Shown here: positions 8,680-16,173 of the stretch, in pieces | Numbering within the stretch: position 1 is the stretch's first letter | How the letters are laid out: each line of letters begins with the position of its first letter | From: Metarhizobium sp964253915 | GTDB lineage: Bacteria > Pseudomonadota > Alphaproteobacteria > Rhizobiales > Rhizobiaceae | DNA: 64,000 nucleotides | Reading direction: 5' to 3' | NCBI RefSeq assembly: GCF_964253915.1 | Contig: NZ_CAXUSG020000007.1 | Span: 186,001-250,000 of the forward strand | Notes under the pieces: generated by a model | Seen by the model: the letters and a program-made list of their open reading frames with translations, nothing else | What the model was told of the DNA's origin: nothing | Databases searched by the model: none | Program-made: the position numbers and the translations under genes

Positions 8680-9333
8680 TCAGGCCGCTGTCAGGCCGGC
8701 TTCCGCCAAAGTCTTTGCTGTGCCGTGGAGCTTGAGGAAAGCGCGCACCGCCTTCTCCGCCCGCTGGCTGAAATCTGTTTCGGGATGATCGCCGAGCAAC
8801 ATGCGCACATGCAGATCGGAAACGATCAGGCCGTAGAGCGTGCGATACGCCTCTTCGCCATCGTCGAAGGCCAGCAGACCGGCCCGCCGCCCGGCATCGA
8901 TGAGCGCCCGCGCCCGGCGATCGATCTGCCGGCGGCCATGCTCCATCAACAGCCGGCCGAGCTTCGATCCGTCGCGGCTCGCCTGCCCCACCGCCAGGCG
9001 GTTGAGAGCCAGGGAAACGTCACCCGACAGGACGTCGAGCAGATCCTTGGCGAAGACTTCCAGATGATCCTGCAGGCTCGGCACCGTCAGGCGCTCGCCG
9101 TCCCGCTCGAAGGTGCGGACCTTGCTGGCCTGGAAGGCGATCATCGCCGACAACAGGCCGTCGCGGTCGCCGAACCATTTGTAGAGGCTTTCCTTCGAGC
9201 AGTTCGCCGCCCGTGCCACGCCGGCCGTCGTCAACGCCTTCTCGCCGCCATCGACGAGCAGCCGCAACGCCTGGCTCAGAACGGCGTTCTGACGCGGCGA
9301 AAACTCCGGTGCTGTCGCGCTGTCGGCCTGCAA
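8680..9333 (-). CDS. TetR family transcriptional regulator
   Basis: This 217-residue repressor-type protein has an N-terminal helix-turn-helix at about residues 18-64 (ALTTAGVARAANCSKESLYKWFGDRDGLL) and a C-terminal ligand and dimer domain. The start chosen is TTG 9333, because GAGGAG lies 7 bp before it and a perfect palindrome (9352-9365) lies just upstream. Starts further upstream would translate through that operator. The palindrome position implies autorepression. It is followed by ilvC at 52 bp on the same strand, so read-through is possible; a direct link to branched-chain synthesis is not shown. The ligand is unknown. Confidence 0.85.
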   Translation of the reverse strand: MQADSATAPEFSPRQNAVLSQALRLLVDGGEKALTTAGVARAANCSKESLYKWFGDRDGLLSAMIAFQASKVRTFERDGERLTVPSLQDHLEVFAKDLLDVLSGDVSLALNRLAVGQASRDGSKLGRLLMEHGRRQIDRRARALIDAGRRAGLLAFDDGEEAYRTLYGLIVSDLHVRMLLGDHPETDFSQRAEKAVRAFLKLHGTAKTLAEAGLTAA

Positions 9334-9351
9334 GGCGCCTCTCCTCGATAA

Positions 9352-9365
9352 GTACCGTACGGTAC
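9352..9365. promoter_or_regulatory. TetR operator candidate, perfect 14-bp palindrome
   Basis: GTACCGTACGGTAC lies 19 bp upstream of the TTG start of the TetR gene, overlapping the expected promoter. A perfect palindrome directly before a TetR gene is the usual form of an autoregulatory operator. Confidence 0.7.
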
Positions 9366-9818
9366 GGTTCGCGGCTGTTATGCTACAGCAACGCGGCTTG
9401 GTCAAGCGGCAAATATGCGAATTCGACAGGTCGTTCTCCGAGACCCTGCGCCCCTCCCTCACTTACGGCCAAGGTGATTCGCGAAGAGGCTGCGAAAGGG
9501 GGGCGTCCCGTCGCCCTGTTCTCCTTCGCCTTCCGGATCGCCGGGCGCCTGAACCGCAAGAAATCTCTGCTTGAAACCGGCGCATGCCGGTCACGATGCA
9601 ACCTCTGGCGATAGATTTGATTTTACTCATCTTATCAATGAACGCACGCCATGGCTTCATGCCGGAGAGTGGACAGCACCTGCGTCGATGGCTTCCGACC
9701 CGTCAGCATCCATCAGCGGATGCATAAGACAATAAATATATATCAACTTTTGCTTGCGAGCCTAAGAGCGATCCAGGGCGTCGGGGTGGCGCCTGCTTTT
9801 TTTACCGGGGCCGCGTTC
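9366..9818. other. Gene-free interval before the chemoreceptor gene
   Basis: Reading both strands gave no convincing gene. An AT-rich stretch near 9730-9750 (ACAATAAATATATATCAAC) is the best promoter-like segment for the chemoreceptor. A small GC hairpin near 9778-9796 followed by seven T residues lies just before the chemoreceptor start and could be a weak leader terminator. Confidence 0.4.
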
Positions 9819-12089
9819 ATGCGCATCACAGATATATCCATTTCCAAGCGGCTCTGGGCCGCAGTCCTTCTTCCTCTTGCGGCGGTCGCCGGCCTGCTCT
9901 ACCTGCAGATTGCAGAGATGTGGCAGACCTATCGCCACATGCAGGCGGTCGAGGTTACCAGCACCAATGTCGAACGCCTCGGGACGATCGTTCACCGGTT
10001 GCAGATCGAGCGCGGCCTCAGCGCCGGCTTCATCGGCTCTAAGGGAAAAGCAGGCCAGGCGGAATTGACCGCAGCCCGCCTCGAAACGGACAAGGTCCTT
10101 CCCGAATTCAAGGATATCGCCCTTTCGCTGGCGGACCAGACCACCGCAGGTCTTTCCGAGAGGATCAATTCGGTTGGCGCGAACCTCGCAGAGATCGCCG
10201 GTTTCCGTGCATCGGTCGACCAGTTGTCGGCATCCGGCAAGGACAGTTTCCAATTCTATACCGGCACAATCGGCGGGCTCGCCACCCTCTCGCATTCGCT
10301 GACGATGGACGGCATCGGGTCCGACATCGCCGCCCGGCTGATCGGCTACAACCAGCTGCTTCAGGCCAAGGAACTGGCCGGACAGGAGCGCGCCATCGGC
10401 AACGGTTTCATCACGGCCGGCAAGGTCGATGAGGCTCGTTTTATCGGGTTCGCGCAATCCGGCGGCGCACAGTCCGCGCTGCTCGATTCCTATCTTTCGA
10501 TGCAAGCTCCGGCCGACCGACAGAAATTCGCGACGGTGCTGGATGGTGCGGCGCTGCAGGAATTGGGCGCCATGCGTTTGGCCATTATCGGCAATGGCCA
10601 GGCCAGCCAGCTCTCCGGCCTGGAAAGCGCCGTCTGGTTTGCCACGGCAACCCGCCGGATCGAGTCGATGAAGACGCTCGAAAACGAAACGCTTGCGGGC
10701 ATCGGCAAATCGGCCGCCGAACAGGCCGCATCCGCGCTTCGCTCGCTGACCGTACTCGCCGCCGCTTTTGCGGTCATCGCCGCAACCATTCTCGTCTTCT
10801 GCGCAATGATGGCCATGAGCATCATCAAACCACTGAAGGATATGGTCGGCGCGATGGGCAGGCTTGCCGCGGGAGATCTGGACGCTTCCGGCGTAAACGA
10901 TGAACGTCGTGACGAAATCGGCGCGATGGCGAAAGCCGTCGAGGTGTTTCGTCAGGCTGCAAACCAGAACCGCAAGCTGGAGCAGGAGGCGGAATCGAAC
11001 CGCCGCCGCATGGAGCAGGAGCGGATCGAAATGCAGCAGCGGGCCGAGGCGGAAGCCGAGGCACGGCTCAACCAGGCGACCGGCGCGCTGGCGGCAAACC
11101 TGCGCCGCCTTGCCAGCGGAGACATGCTGTGCGAGGTCCATGACGCCTTCGCTCCGCAGTTCGAAGATCTTCGCCATGACTTCAACGCCTCGGTCCGCCA
11201 GCTCCGCGAAGCGCTGCTCAGCGTCGGCGGATCAGTCTCGACGGTGACGGGTGGATCGAAAGAGATTTCCGACGCTTCGAACGATCTTTCCAAGCGCACC
11301 GAACAGCAGGCCGCCTCGCTGGAAGAAACCGCAGCGGCACTTGAGGAGATTACCTCCAACGTTCATGCCACCTCGAAACGCGCCAGCGAGGCGCGCGACG
11401 CCGTGCGCGATGTCCGCTCCCGCGCCGATCATTCGGGCCAGGTGGTGCGCAATGCGGTTGTCGCCATGGGCCGGATCGAGACATCCTCGAACCAGATCAA
11501 CCAGATCATCAGCGTCATCGACGAGATCGCCTTCCAGACCAACCTGCTGGCGCTGAATGCCGGCGTCGAGGCGGCTCGTGCAGGCGAAGCCGGCAAGGGG
11601 TTTGCCGTCGTCGCCCAGGAGGTGCGCGAACTGGCGCAGCGCTCCGCCAAGGCAGCGAAAGAAATCAAGGCGCTGATCACCAGCGCTGCCGCGGCCGTCA
11701 CCGACGGCGTCAAGCTGGTGAACGACACAGGTGCCGGCCTTGGTGAAATCGAGCGACTGGTGGTTTCGGTCACGAGCTACATGGATGCGATCGCCACCGC
11801 GGCCCAGGAACAGTCGGCCGGGCTTTCCCAGGTCAACACCGCTGTCAACCACATGGACCAGGCAACCCAGCAAAACGCCGCCATGGTCGAAGAAATGAGC
11901 GCAGCCGGTGTGAGCCTGGCACAGGAAAGCACCAAACTTGCGGATCTGCTCTCGAATTTCCGGCTCGCCGACGAGAGCAGGCAGCTGCGCGCCACCGCCG
12001 CCAGCATGCGCGCGGCAAACCGCACGGCTTTCTCGGCAGGAGCCACCCACGGCAATGCCGCAGTGGCCGCCGATTGGCAGGAATTCTGA
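9819..12089 (+). CDS. Methyl-accepting chemotaxis protein with NIT-type sensor domain
   Basis: This membrane chemoreceptor feeds CheA/CheW; it has 756 residues from ATG 9819. Order: membrane helix (about 12-30); a periplasmic all-helical sensor whose block RLQIERGLSAGFIGSKG (60-76) matches the nitrate/nitrite-sensing NIT domain; membrane helix (about 307-333); HAMP (334-390); a second HAMP-like unit (about 427-465); and the signalling hairpin with tip IDEIAFQTNLLALNAGVEAA near 565-585. The C-terminal five residues DWQEF resemble the CheR/CheB-tethering pentapeptide. Another in-frame ATG lies at 9720, but the membrane helix position favours 9819. The ligand is inferred from the domain only. 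Confidence 0.9.
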   Translation: MRITDISISKRLWAAVLLPLAAVAGLLYLQIAEMWQTYRHMQAVEVTSTNVERLGTIVHRLQIERGLSAGFIGSKGKAGQAELTAARLETDKVLPEFKDIALSLADQTTAGLSERINSVGANLAEIAGFRASVDQLSASGKDSFQFYTGTIGGLATLSHSLTMDGIGSDIAARLIGYNQLLQAKELAGQERAIGNGFITAGKVDEARFIGFAQSGGAQSALLDSYLSMQAPADRQKFATVLDGAALQELGAMRLAIIGNGQASQLSGLESAVWFATATRRIESMKTLENETLAGIGKSAAEQAASALRSLTVLAAAFAVIAATILVFCAMMAMSIIKPLKDMVGAMGRLAAGDLDASGVNDERRDEIGAMAKAVEVFRQAANQNRKLEQEAESNRRRMEQERIEMQQRAEAEAEARLNQATGALAANLRRLASGDMLCEVHDAFAPQFEDLRHDFNASVRQLREALLSVGGSVSTVTGGSKEISDASNDLSKRTEQQAASLEETAAALEEITSNVHATSKRASEARDAVRDVRSRADHSGQVVRNAVVAMGRIETSSNQINQIISVIDEIAFQTNLLALNAGVEAARAGEAGKGFAVVAQEVRELAQRSAKAAKEIKALITSAAAAVTDGVKLVNDTGAGLGEIERLVVSVTSYMDAIATAAQEQSAGLSQVNTAVNHMDQATQQNAAMVEEMSAAGVSLAQESTKLADLLSNFRLADESRQLRATAASMRAANRTAFSAGATHGNAAVAADWQEF

Positions 12090-12485
12090 TTCAGTCTTGA
12101 CGGCGGCGCTTGTCGAAAAAGGACAAGCGCCGCCCGCCCTGCCGCAATGACGATCGGTACCAACACCCTTGGCCGTCATCCTTGCCCTGACCCAAAGCCC
12201 GCCTGATTTCTTCGGCGCAGCATTGGAAATCCGAGGCCGATTTCGCCAATCTCTTTTCAGACGTGACTTTTGCTTAAGTTCGCCTCCCATCTCGATTTTC
12301 GGGGGTGAGAAAAATTTTTGACTTGAGCCCGCTACCACGAAGAAAAACGTGCGCCGGAACGTCTTTAACAAGACCCAAAAATGAACAGCGCTTCGAAGGA
12401 ACAGTATCGGCTTTGTTCCCTCACGCCGGATCGGTAACAGGTCTATAAGTCTTCCTCTATTCCGCTTTATCGTCTCGGAGGTTTT
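12090..12485. other. Intergenic interval between the chemoreceptor and a small exported protein gene
   Basis: It holds the hairpin at 12102-12134. The rest is unassigned. A short A/T palindrome (GAAAAATTTTTG) lies near 12309-12320, and the SD (CGGAGG) for the next gene is at its end. No further gene is seen. Confidence 0.4.
12102..12134 (+). terminator. Strong hairpin after the chemoreceptor gene
   Basis: GGCGGCGCTTGTC, loop GAAAAAG, GACAAGCGCCGCC is a perfect 13-bp stem starting 12 bp after the chemoreceptor stop. There is no T-run, so it may act as a 3'-end stabiliser or Rho-assisted terminator. Confidence 0.6.
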
Positions 12486-12929
12486 ATGAGACAGTTCGTC
12501 GCCGCGGCCCTGATTGCAGTTGCCGCCGCCTTCTCCAGCCTGCCCGCGCATGCCGACCAGGATACCGATGTCTTCAACCGGATCGAGCAGTTGCACGGCA
12601 ATGCCCAGGCCTTCGAGGAGGCATTCTACCGTCTGACGCAAGCGCTGAACAACGACGATGCGGCGGAACTGGCCGGTATCAGCAATTTCCCGCTGCGGGT
12701 TCAGGCCAACGGCGAAAGCTATGACGTCCTGGAAGCGCAGGACCTGATCGACAATTACGGCTCGCTGATCATGCAGGAAACGAAGGATGCCGTCGCCAAC
12801 CAGCGTTACGGTGATCTCTTCGTCAACAGCGAAGGGGTCATGGTCGGCAATGCCGTCTGGCTGAGCGCCGTCTGCGACAACAATTCCTGCAGCCAAAGCC
12901 ATTGGGCGGTCATCGCCATCAACAATTGA
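12486..12929 (+). CDS. Small exported protein of unknown function
   Basis: The 147-residue protein has a clear signal peptide (MRQFVAAALIAVAAAFSSLPAHA, cleavage near residue 23). The mature part is acidic. It contains VFNRIEQLHGNAQAFEEAFYRLTQAL and later NFPLRVQANGES, which recalls small NTF2-like or nuclear-transport-like periplasmic proteins. Two cysteines in VCDNNSCSQS near the C-terminus could form a disulfide. A good SD (CGGAGG) precedes the ATG. It is the first of three tandem small exported proteins with gaps of 12 and 11 bp, so the three are probably co-transcribed. No specific function is recognised. Confidence 0.75.
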   Translation: MRQFVAAALIAVAAAFSSLPAHADQDTDVFNRIEQLHGNAQAFEEAFYRLTQALNNDDAAELAGISNFPLRVQANGESYDVLEAQDLIDNYGSLIMQETKDAVANQRYGDLFVNSEGVMVGNAVWLSAVCDNNSCSQSHWAVIAINN

Positions 12930-12941
12930 CAGGGGACCATC

Positions 12942-13256
12942 ATGAAGCGGATTTCGAAACTTTTGGCCGGCCTGCTCGTCTTGTCTGCAAGCGGCATCGC
13001 GCCGGCCAAGGCAACCGTTCTTCCCTCCTACGCCGGTTCGTGGGATTGCGGCGTCGGCGTCTTCACCTTCACCCGCAACACCTATGACGCCGGCGAAGGC
13101 CCGCTGACGGCGCAAAGGGTCGATGTCGAGGACGGCAGCTATCACTTCATCTTCGAGGACGGCTACAGCTTCTGGGTCTCCGTCAACGGCCGCGAGATGC
13201 AATGGCTTTCGGACGCCTCGGGCGATTCCTTCACCTGCTCACGCGTAACGAACTGA
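12942..13256 (+). CDS. Small exported protein of unknown function
   Basis: The 104-residue protein has an N-terminal signal (MKRISKLLAGLLVLSASGIAPAKA, cleavage near 24). The mature domain looks like a small beta-rich fold (YAGSWDCGVGVFTFTRNTYDAG, then YHFIFEDGYSFWVSVNG) and has two cysteines, one in WDCGVG and one near the end in FTCSRV, likely a disulfide. It sits between two other exported proteins in a compact gene row. I do not recognise the family; the pattern recalls lipocalin-like small secreted domains. Confidence 0.7.
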   Translation: MKRISKLLAGLLVLSASGIAPAKATVLPSYAGSWDCGVGVFTFTRNTYDAGEGPLTAQRVDVEDGSYHFIFEDGYSFWVSVNGREMQWLSDASGDSFTCSRVTN

Positions 13257-13267
13257 AAGTGACGACG

Positions 13268-13630
13268 ATGAAAATGCTCAAGACCCTTCTGGCCGCCGCC
13301 GTCATCATCGGTGCCGCCGCCCCTGCCCTGGCCGAAAACCGTTGCGGCTGGATCCAGAATCCGACGCCTGGCAACTGGTCACTGTCCGACGGCGACGGAA
13401 CATGGGTGATCATGTCGCAAGGCGCCGGCGACGAACCGCCCGGCATGGAAAACATCCCCGACATTTCCGAACGCCAATACGTGCGCACCAACGGCAACTA
13501 CGGCTATGCCTGCGCTTGCATGGAAGTCGACACCAACTGGGATGAAGGCCGGATCACCGAGATCTACTCGTTCCGCCAGCTGTCGCTCAGCAAGTGCAAC
13601 AACGATTCGGCACTCTCTTCGCCCGAGTGA
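13268..13630 (+). CDS. DUF4087-type exported protein
   Basis: The 120-residue protein has a signal peptide (MKMLKTLLAAAVIIGAAAPALA, cleavage near 22). The mature part starts ENRCGWIQNPTPGNWSLSDGDGTW, the Cys/Trp pattern of DUF4087 proteins, which are exported and of unknown role. YGYACACMEVD and LSKCNND give further cysteines. ATG 13268 is preferred over upstream in-frame codons because it directly opens a signal peptide. It is third in a row of small exported proteins and may share their transcript. Confidence 0.72.
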   Translation: MKMLKTLLAAAVIIGAAAPALAENRCGWIQNPTPGNWSLSDGDGTWVIMSQGAGDEPPGMENIPDISERQYVRTNGNYGYACACMEVDTNWDEGRITEIYSFRQLSLSKCNNDSALSSPE

Positions 13631-13814
13631 GATTTTCGGGCGATCCACAAACAACTTCGTGATCAAAACGGCTCTGTCTTTTTTGCGCTTCCCGTCGTAA
13701 AAGGAGGGCGCCTCCGGTTTAGCCCTTCCCATGCTGACCGGCAAATCCGGCACCTGCCTTCTACGGCGCGGATCGCGCCGAATACATCAAGACATTTCAT
13801 CACGGAGACTGACC

Positions 13815-14855
13815 ATGCCTATCGCCAAGGGATATGCAGCAACCGACGCGTCCAAACCGTTGACGCCATTCACCTTCGACCGTCGCGAACCCAATGAGGA
13901 CGACGTCGTCATTTCCATCCAGTATTGCGGCGTCTGCCACTCCGACATCCACCAGGCCCGCAACGAGTGGGGCAATTCGGTGTTCCCGATGGTGCCGGGC
14001 CATGAAGTCGCCGGCACCGTCAGCGCCGTCGGCGCCAAGGTGACGAAATTCAAGGTCGGCGACCGCGTCGGCGTCGGCTGCTTCGTCGATTCCTGCACGA
14101 CATGCGCCACGCGCGATCTCGACTACGAACACTACATGCCCGGCCTGGTCGGCACCTACAACGCCTTCGAAGCCGACGGCACGACGCCGACCCATGGCGG
14201 TTATTCCGACTCGATCGTCGTCAAGGAAGGCTATGTGCTGAGCTTCCCCGACAACATCCCGCTGGACGCGGGCGCCCCACTTCTGTGCGCCGGAATCACG
14301 CTCTATTCGCCGCTGCGCCATTGGAACGCCGGCCCGGGCAAGAAGGTGGCGATCGTCGGCATGGGCGGCCTCGGCCACATGGGCGTCAAGCTCGCCTCCG
14401 CCATGGGTGCGGATGTCACCGTGCTCAGCCAGTCCCTCTCCAAGAAGGACGACGGCCTGAAGTTCGGTGCCAAGCAGTATTACGCCACCAGCGACGCCGA
14501 AACCTTCACGAAACTCGCAGGCAGCTTCGACCTGATCATCAACACGGTGGGCACGGCGATCGACTGGAACGCCTATCTCGGCCTGCTCAAGTTCGATGGT
14601 TCGATGGTCGTCGTCGGCGCGCCGGAACATGCCGTGCCGGTGCACGCCTTCTCGCTGATCCCCGGCCGCCGCAGCCTCTCCGGCTCGATGATCGGCTCGA
14701 TCAAGGAAACCCAGGAAATGCTGGATTTCTGCGGCGAGCATGGCATCACCGCCGAGATCGAAACGATCAACATCCAGGATATCAACGAAGCCTTCGACCG
14801 CGTCGTCAAGAGCGACGTTCGCTATCGCTTCGTGATCGACATCGCCTCGCTCTGA
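13815..14855 (+). CDS. Zinc-dependent alcohol dehydrogenase, cinnamyl-ADH (YahK-like) type
   Basis: This 346-residue medium-chain dehydrogenase reduces aldehydes or oxidises alcohols with NADP(H). The catalytic zinc ligands are visible: C41 in CGVCHSD and H63-E64 in GHEVAG. The coenzyme fold has VAIVGMGGLGHMGVKLA near 179-195. The structural-zinc loop is odd: family members usually show C-x2-C-x2-C-x7-C, but here C94 and C97 are followed by R100 and M108, so two of four ligands are missing. SD GGAG lies 7 bp before ATG 13815. It is convergent with the LysR gene. The natural substrate is unknown. Confidence 0.88.
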   Translation: MPIAKGYAATDASKPLTPFTFDRREPNEDDVVISIQYCGVCHSDIHQARNEWGNSVFPMVPGHEVAGTVSAVGAKVTKFKVGDRVGVGCFVDSCTTCATRDLDYEHYMPGLVGTYNAFEADGTTPTHGGYSDSIVVKEGYVLSFPDNIPLDAGAPLLCAGITLYSPLRHWNAGPGKKVAIVGMGGLGHMGVKLASAMGADVTVLSQSLSKKDDGLKFGAKQYYATSDAETFTKLAGSFDLIINTVGTAIDWNAYLGLLKFDGSMVVVGAPEHAVPVHAFSLIPGRRSLSGSMIGSIKETQEMLDFCGEHGITAEIETINIQDINEAFDRVVKSDVRYRFVIDIASL

Positions 14856-14874
14856 GGATCGATAACATGCTGCG

Positions 14875-14901
14875 GGGGCGGACCATCTTCCGGTTCGCCC
14901 C
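14875..14901. terminator. Bidirectional hairpin between alcohol dehydrogenase and LysR genes
   Basis: GGGGCGGACC, loop ATCTTCC, GGTTCGCCCC forms a 10-bp stem with one G-U wobble between two convergent stops. No clear T-run is present. Confidence 0.6.
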
Positions 14902-14912
14902 GGCAAACTCTC

Positions 14913-15779
14913 CTATGACGCCCGCGGCGCCGCCAGCCGGAACGCGTCGCGAATGGCATTGGCCATGCCGTCGACCACTCCGTCGCTGCCGCGGGCGCCG
15001 ACCAGCAGCACGACGTTGGAAAAATCGATGATCGGGTAGCCGTCAGCCGCCGTCAGTTCCCGGCAGGCTTCCGGAATGCCGCTGCGTGACAGCGGCGCGA
15101 TCGCCAGCCCCGATGTCGCTGCCGCCACCAGCCCGGTATGATTATCGCTGACATAAGCGATGCGATAGGGTTCGCTGCGCTCATCGAGACCGGACACTGC
15201 GGTGCTGCGGAACCAGCCATTGGTGGCGAACATCGCGACGGGCAACGGGCTGCGCCGGTGTGTTTCATGGATCATCGACGTGACCCAGACCGTCGGATCG
15301 GTCATCAGCACCTCATGATGCGTATTGCTCGCCTGTTCGAAGACGACGGCGATGTCCAGTTCCCCCTTGGCCAAAGCTGCTGCGTTGGCGCGCGAACTGC
15401 CGTATTGTACCGTCACCTCGACATCCGGATGCATCATGTCGAAGCGGCCGAGCACCTTCGGCAGGATCGAATGACCATATTCTTCGGGAATGCCGATGCG
15501 CACGACGCCATGCAACTGCGGCGCCTTCATCGAGGCCGCCGCCTCGTCCAGCAAAGTCATGACGCGCCGGGCATAACCGAGCAGCTGCCGGCCCTTGGCC
15601 GTCAGCGTCACGCCACGCGAACCGCGCTCGAACAACATGTCGCCGATCGTCTCCTCCAGCTTCTTGATCTGGATGCTGACCGCCGATTGCGTCCGCCCGG
15701 AAAGATCGGCGGCACGGGTAAAGTTGCCGGTCTCGGCCACGGCAACGAAGGTGCGCAGCATATCGCTCTCAAGTCGCAT
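14913..15779 (-). CDS. LysR family transcriptional regulator
   Basis: The 288-residue protein has a winged helix-turn-helix in its first 60 residues (LRTFVAVAETGNFTRAADLSGRTQSAVSIQIKKLEE in overlapping view) and a periplasmic-binding-like effector domain from about residue 90. ATG 15779 is preferred; ATG 15797 would add six residues and has no SD. A T-N11-A type inverted repeat lies at 15827-15841, between this gene and the divergent DUF1127 gene, and is the likely operator. Either the DUF1127 gene or the dehydrogenase could be the target; the divergent pair is the usual arrangement. Confidence 0.87.
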   Translation of the reverse strand: MRLESDMLRTFVAVAETGNFTRAADLSGRTQSAVSIQIKKLEETIGDMLFERGSRGVTLTAKGRQLLGYARRVMTLLDEAAASMKAPQLHGVVRIGIPEEYGHSILPKVLGRFDMMHPDVEVTVQYGSSRANAAALAKGELDIAVVFEQASNTHHEVLMTDPTVWVTSMIHETHRRSPLPVAMFATNGWFRSTAVSGLDERSEPYRIAYVSDNHTGLVAAATSGLAIAPLSRSGIPEACRELTAADGYPIIDFSNVVLLVGARGSDGVVDGMANAIRDAFRLAAPRAS

Positions 15780-15826
15780 CGAATACGATCTCATCATTAA
15801 AAAATATCATGACAGGCATATTTTCT

Positions 15827-15841
15827 ATTCGTTTGTCGAAT
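15827..15841. promoter_or_regulatory. LysR-type box (T-N11-A inverted repeat)
   Basis: ATTCG-TTTGT-CGAAT is a perfect 5-bp inverted repeat with T and A eleven bases apart, the classical LysR recognition shape. It lies 48 bp from the LysR start and 44 bp from the DUF1127 start, between the divergent genes. Confidence 0.55.
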
Positions 15842-15885
15842 GTCAACTGTCCTTGCATACTGCGCTCTCCGCAAGGGAGGAAGAG

Positions 15886-16107
15886 ATGTCGCAATCGCTC
15901 AAGAAAACCGGATTTCTGCAGATGCTGAAGGCGTTGCCGGCAAGCTTGTTTCGCAACCACGCGGAGACCGAACGCAACAAGGCCCTGGATGAGCTGTTTG
16001 CCCGCAACGACCCGCATCTCCTCGATGATATCGGATTGTCGGCAAGCAACAGCAATCAGCCGCAGCTGCAAGCGGAAAGGCAACGACAGAGGCCTTGGCA
16101 ACTCTGA
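15886..16107 (+). CDS. DUF1127-like small protein
   Basis: The 73-residue protein is preceded by a strong SD (GGGAGG, 5 bp before ATG). The segment ALDELFARNDPHLLDDIGLS carries the DUF1127 signature (L..L.D..L.DIGL). The tail is Gln/Arg-rich (QAERQRQRPWQL). In Rhizobiaceae such proteins are small and RNA-associated, and some affect phosphate and carbon metabolism or sRNA turnover; the longer N-terminal part here differs from the very short versions. It is divergent from the LysR gene and shares the T-N11-A box region. Confidence 0.7.
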   Translation: MSQSLKKTGFLQMLKALPASLFRNHAETERNKALDELFARNDPHLLDDIGLSASNSNQPQLQAERQRQRPWQL

Positions 16108-16112
16108 TCGCA

Positions 16113-16137
16113 ATTTATTTGACTCAGTCAAATAAAT
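16113..16137. promoter_or_regulatory. Perfect 12-bp-arm palindrome, MarR operator candidate
   Basis: The arms ATTTATTTGACT and AGTCAAATAAAT flank a single C. The element ends 36 bp upstream of the MarR-GNAT start codon. Its position and symmetry suit autoregulation by the MarR domain. It could also be read as the 3' end of the DUF1127 gene, which stops 5 bp earlier. Confidence 0.65.
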
Positions 16138-16147
16138 AATGGACAAA

Positions 16148-16167
16148 GTCTCCATTATTATGGAGAC
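16148..16167. promoter_or_regulatory. Second inverted repeat before the MarR-GNAT gene
   Basis: GTCTCCAT-TATT-ATGGAGAC has perfect 8-bp arms and includes the GGAG that serves as SD for the gene. As RNA it could fold and hide the ribosome site, so it may act at the translation level, or it may be a second repressor site. Confidence 0.5.
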
Positions 16168-16173
16168 GTTGTG

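Noticed and set aside
8671..8681. Palindrome GAGACGGTCTC at the end of the TetR gene
   Set aside because: Short, overlaps the stop codon region, no T-run and not repeated; likely chance.
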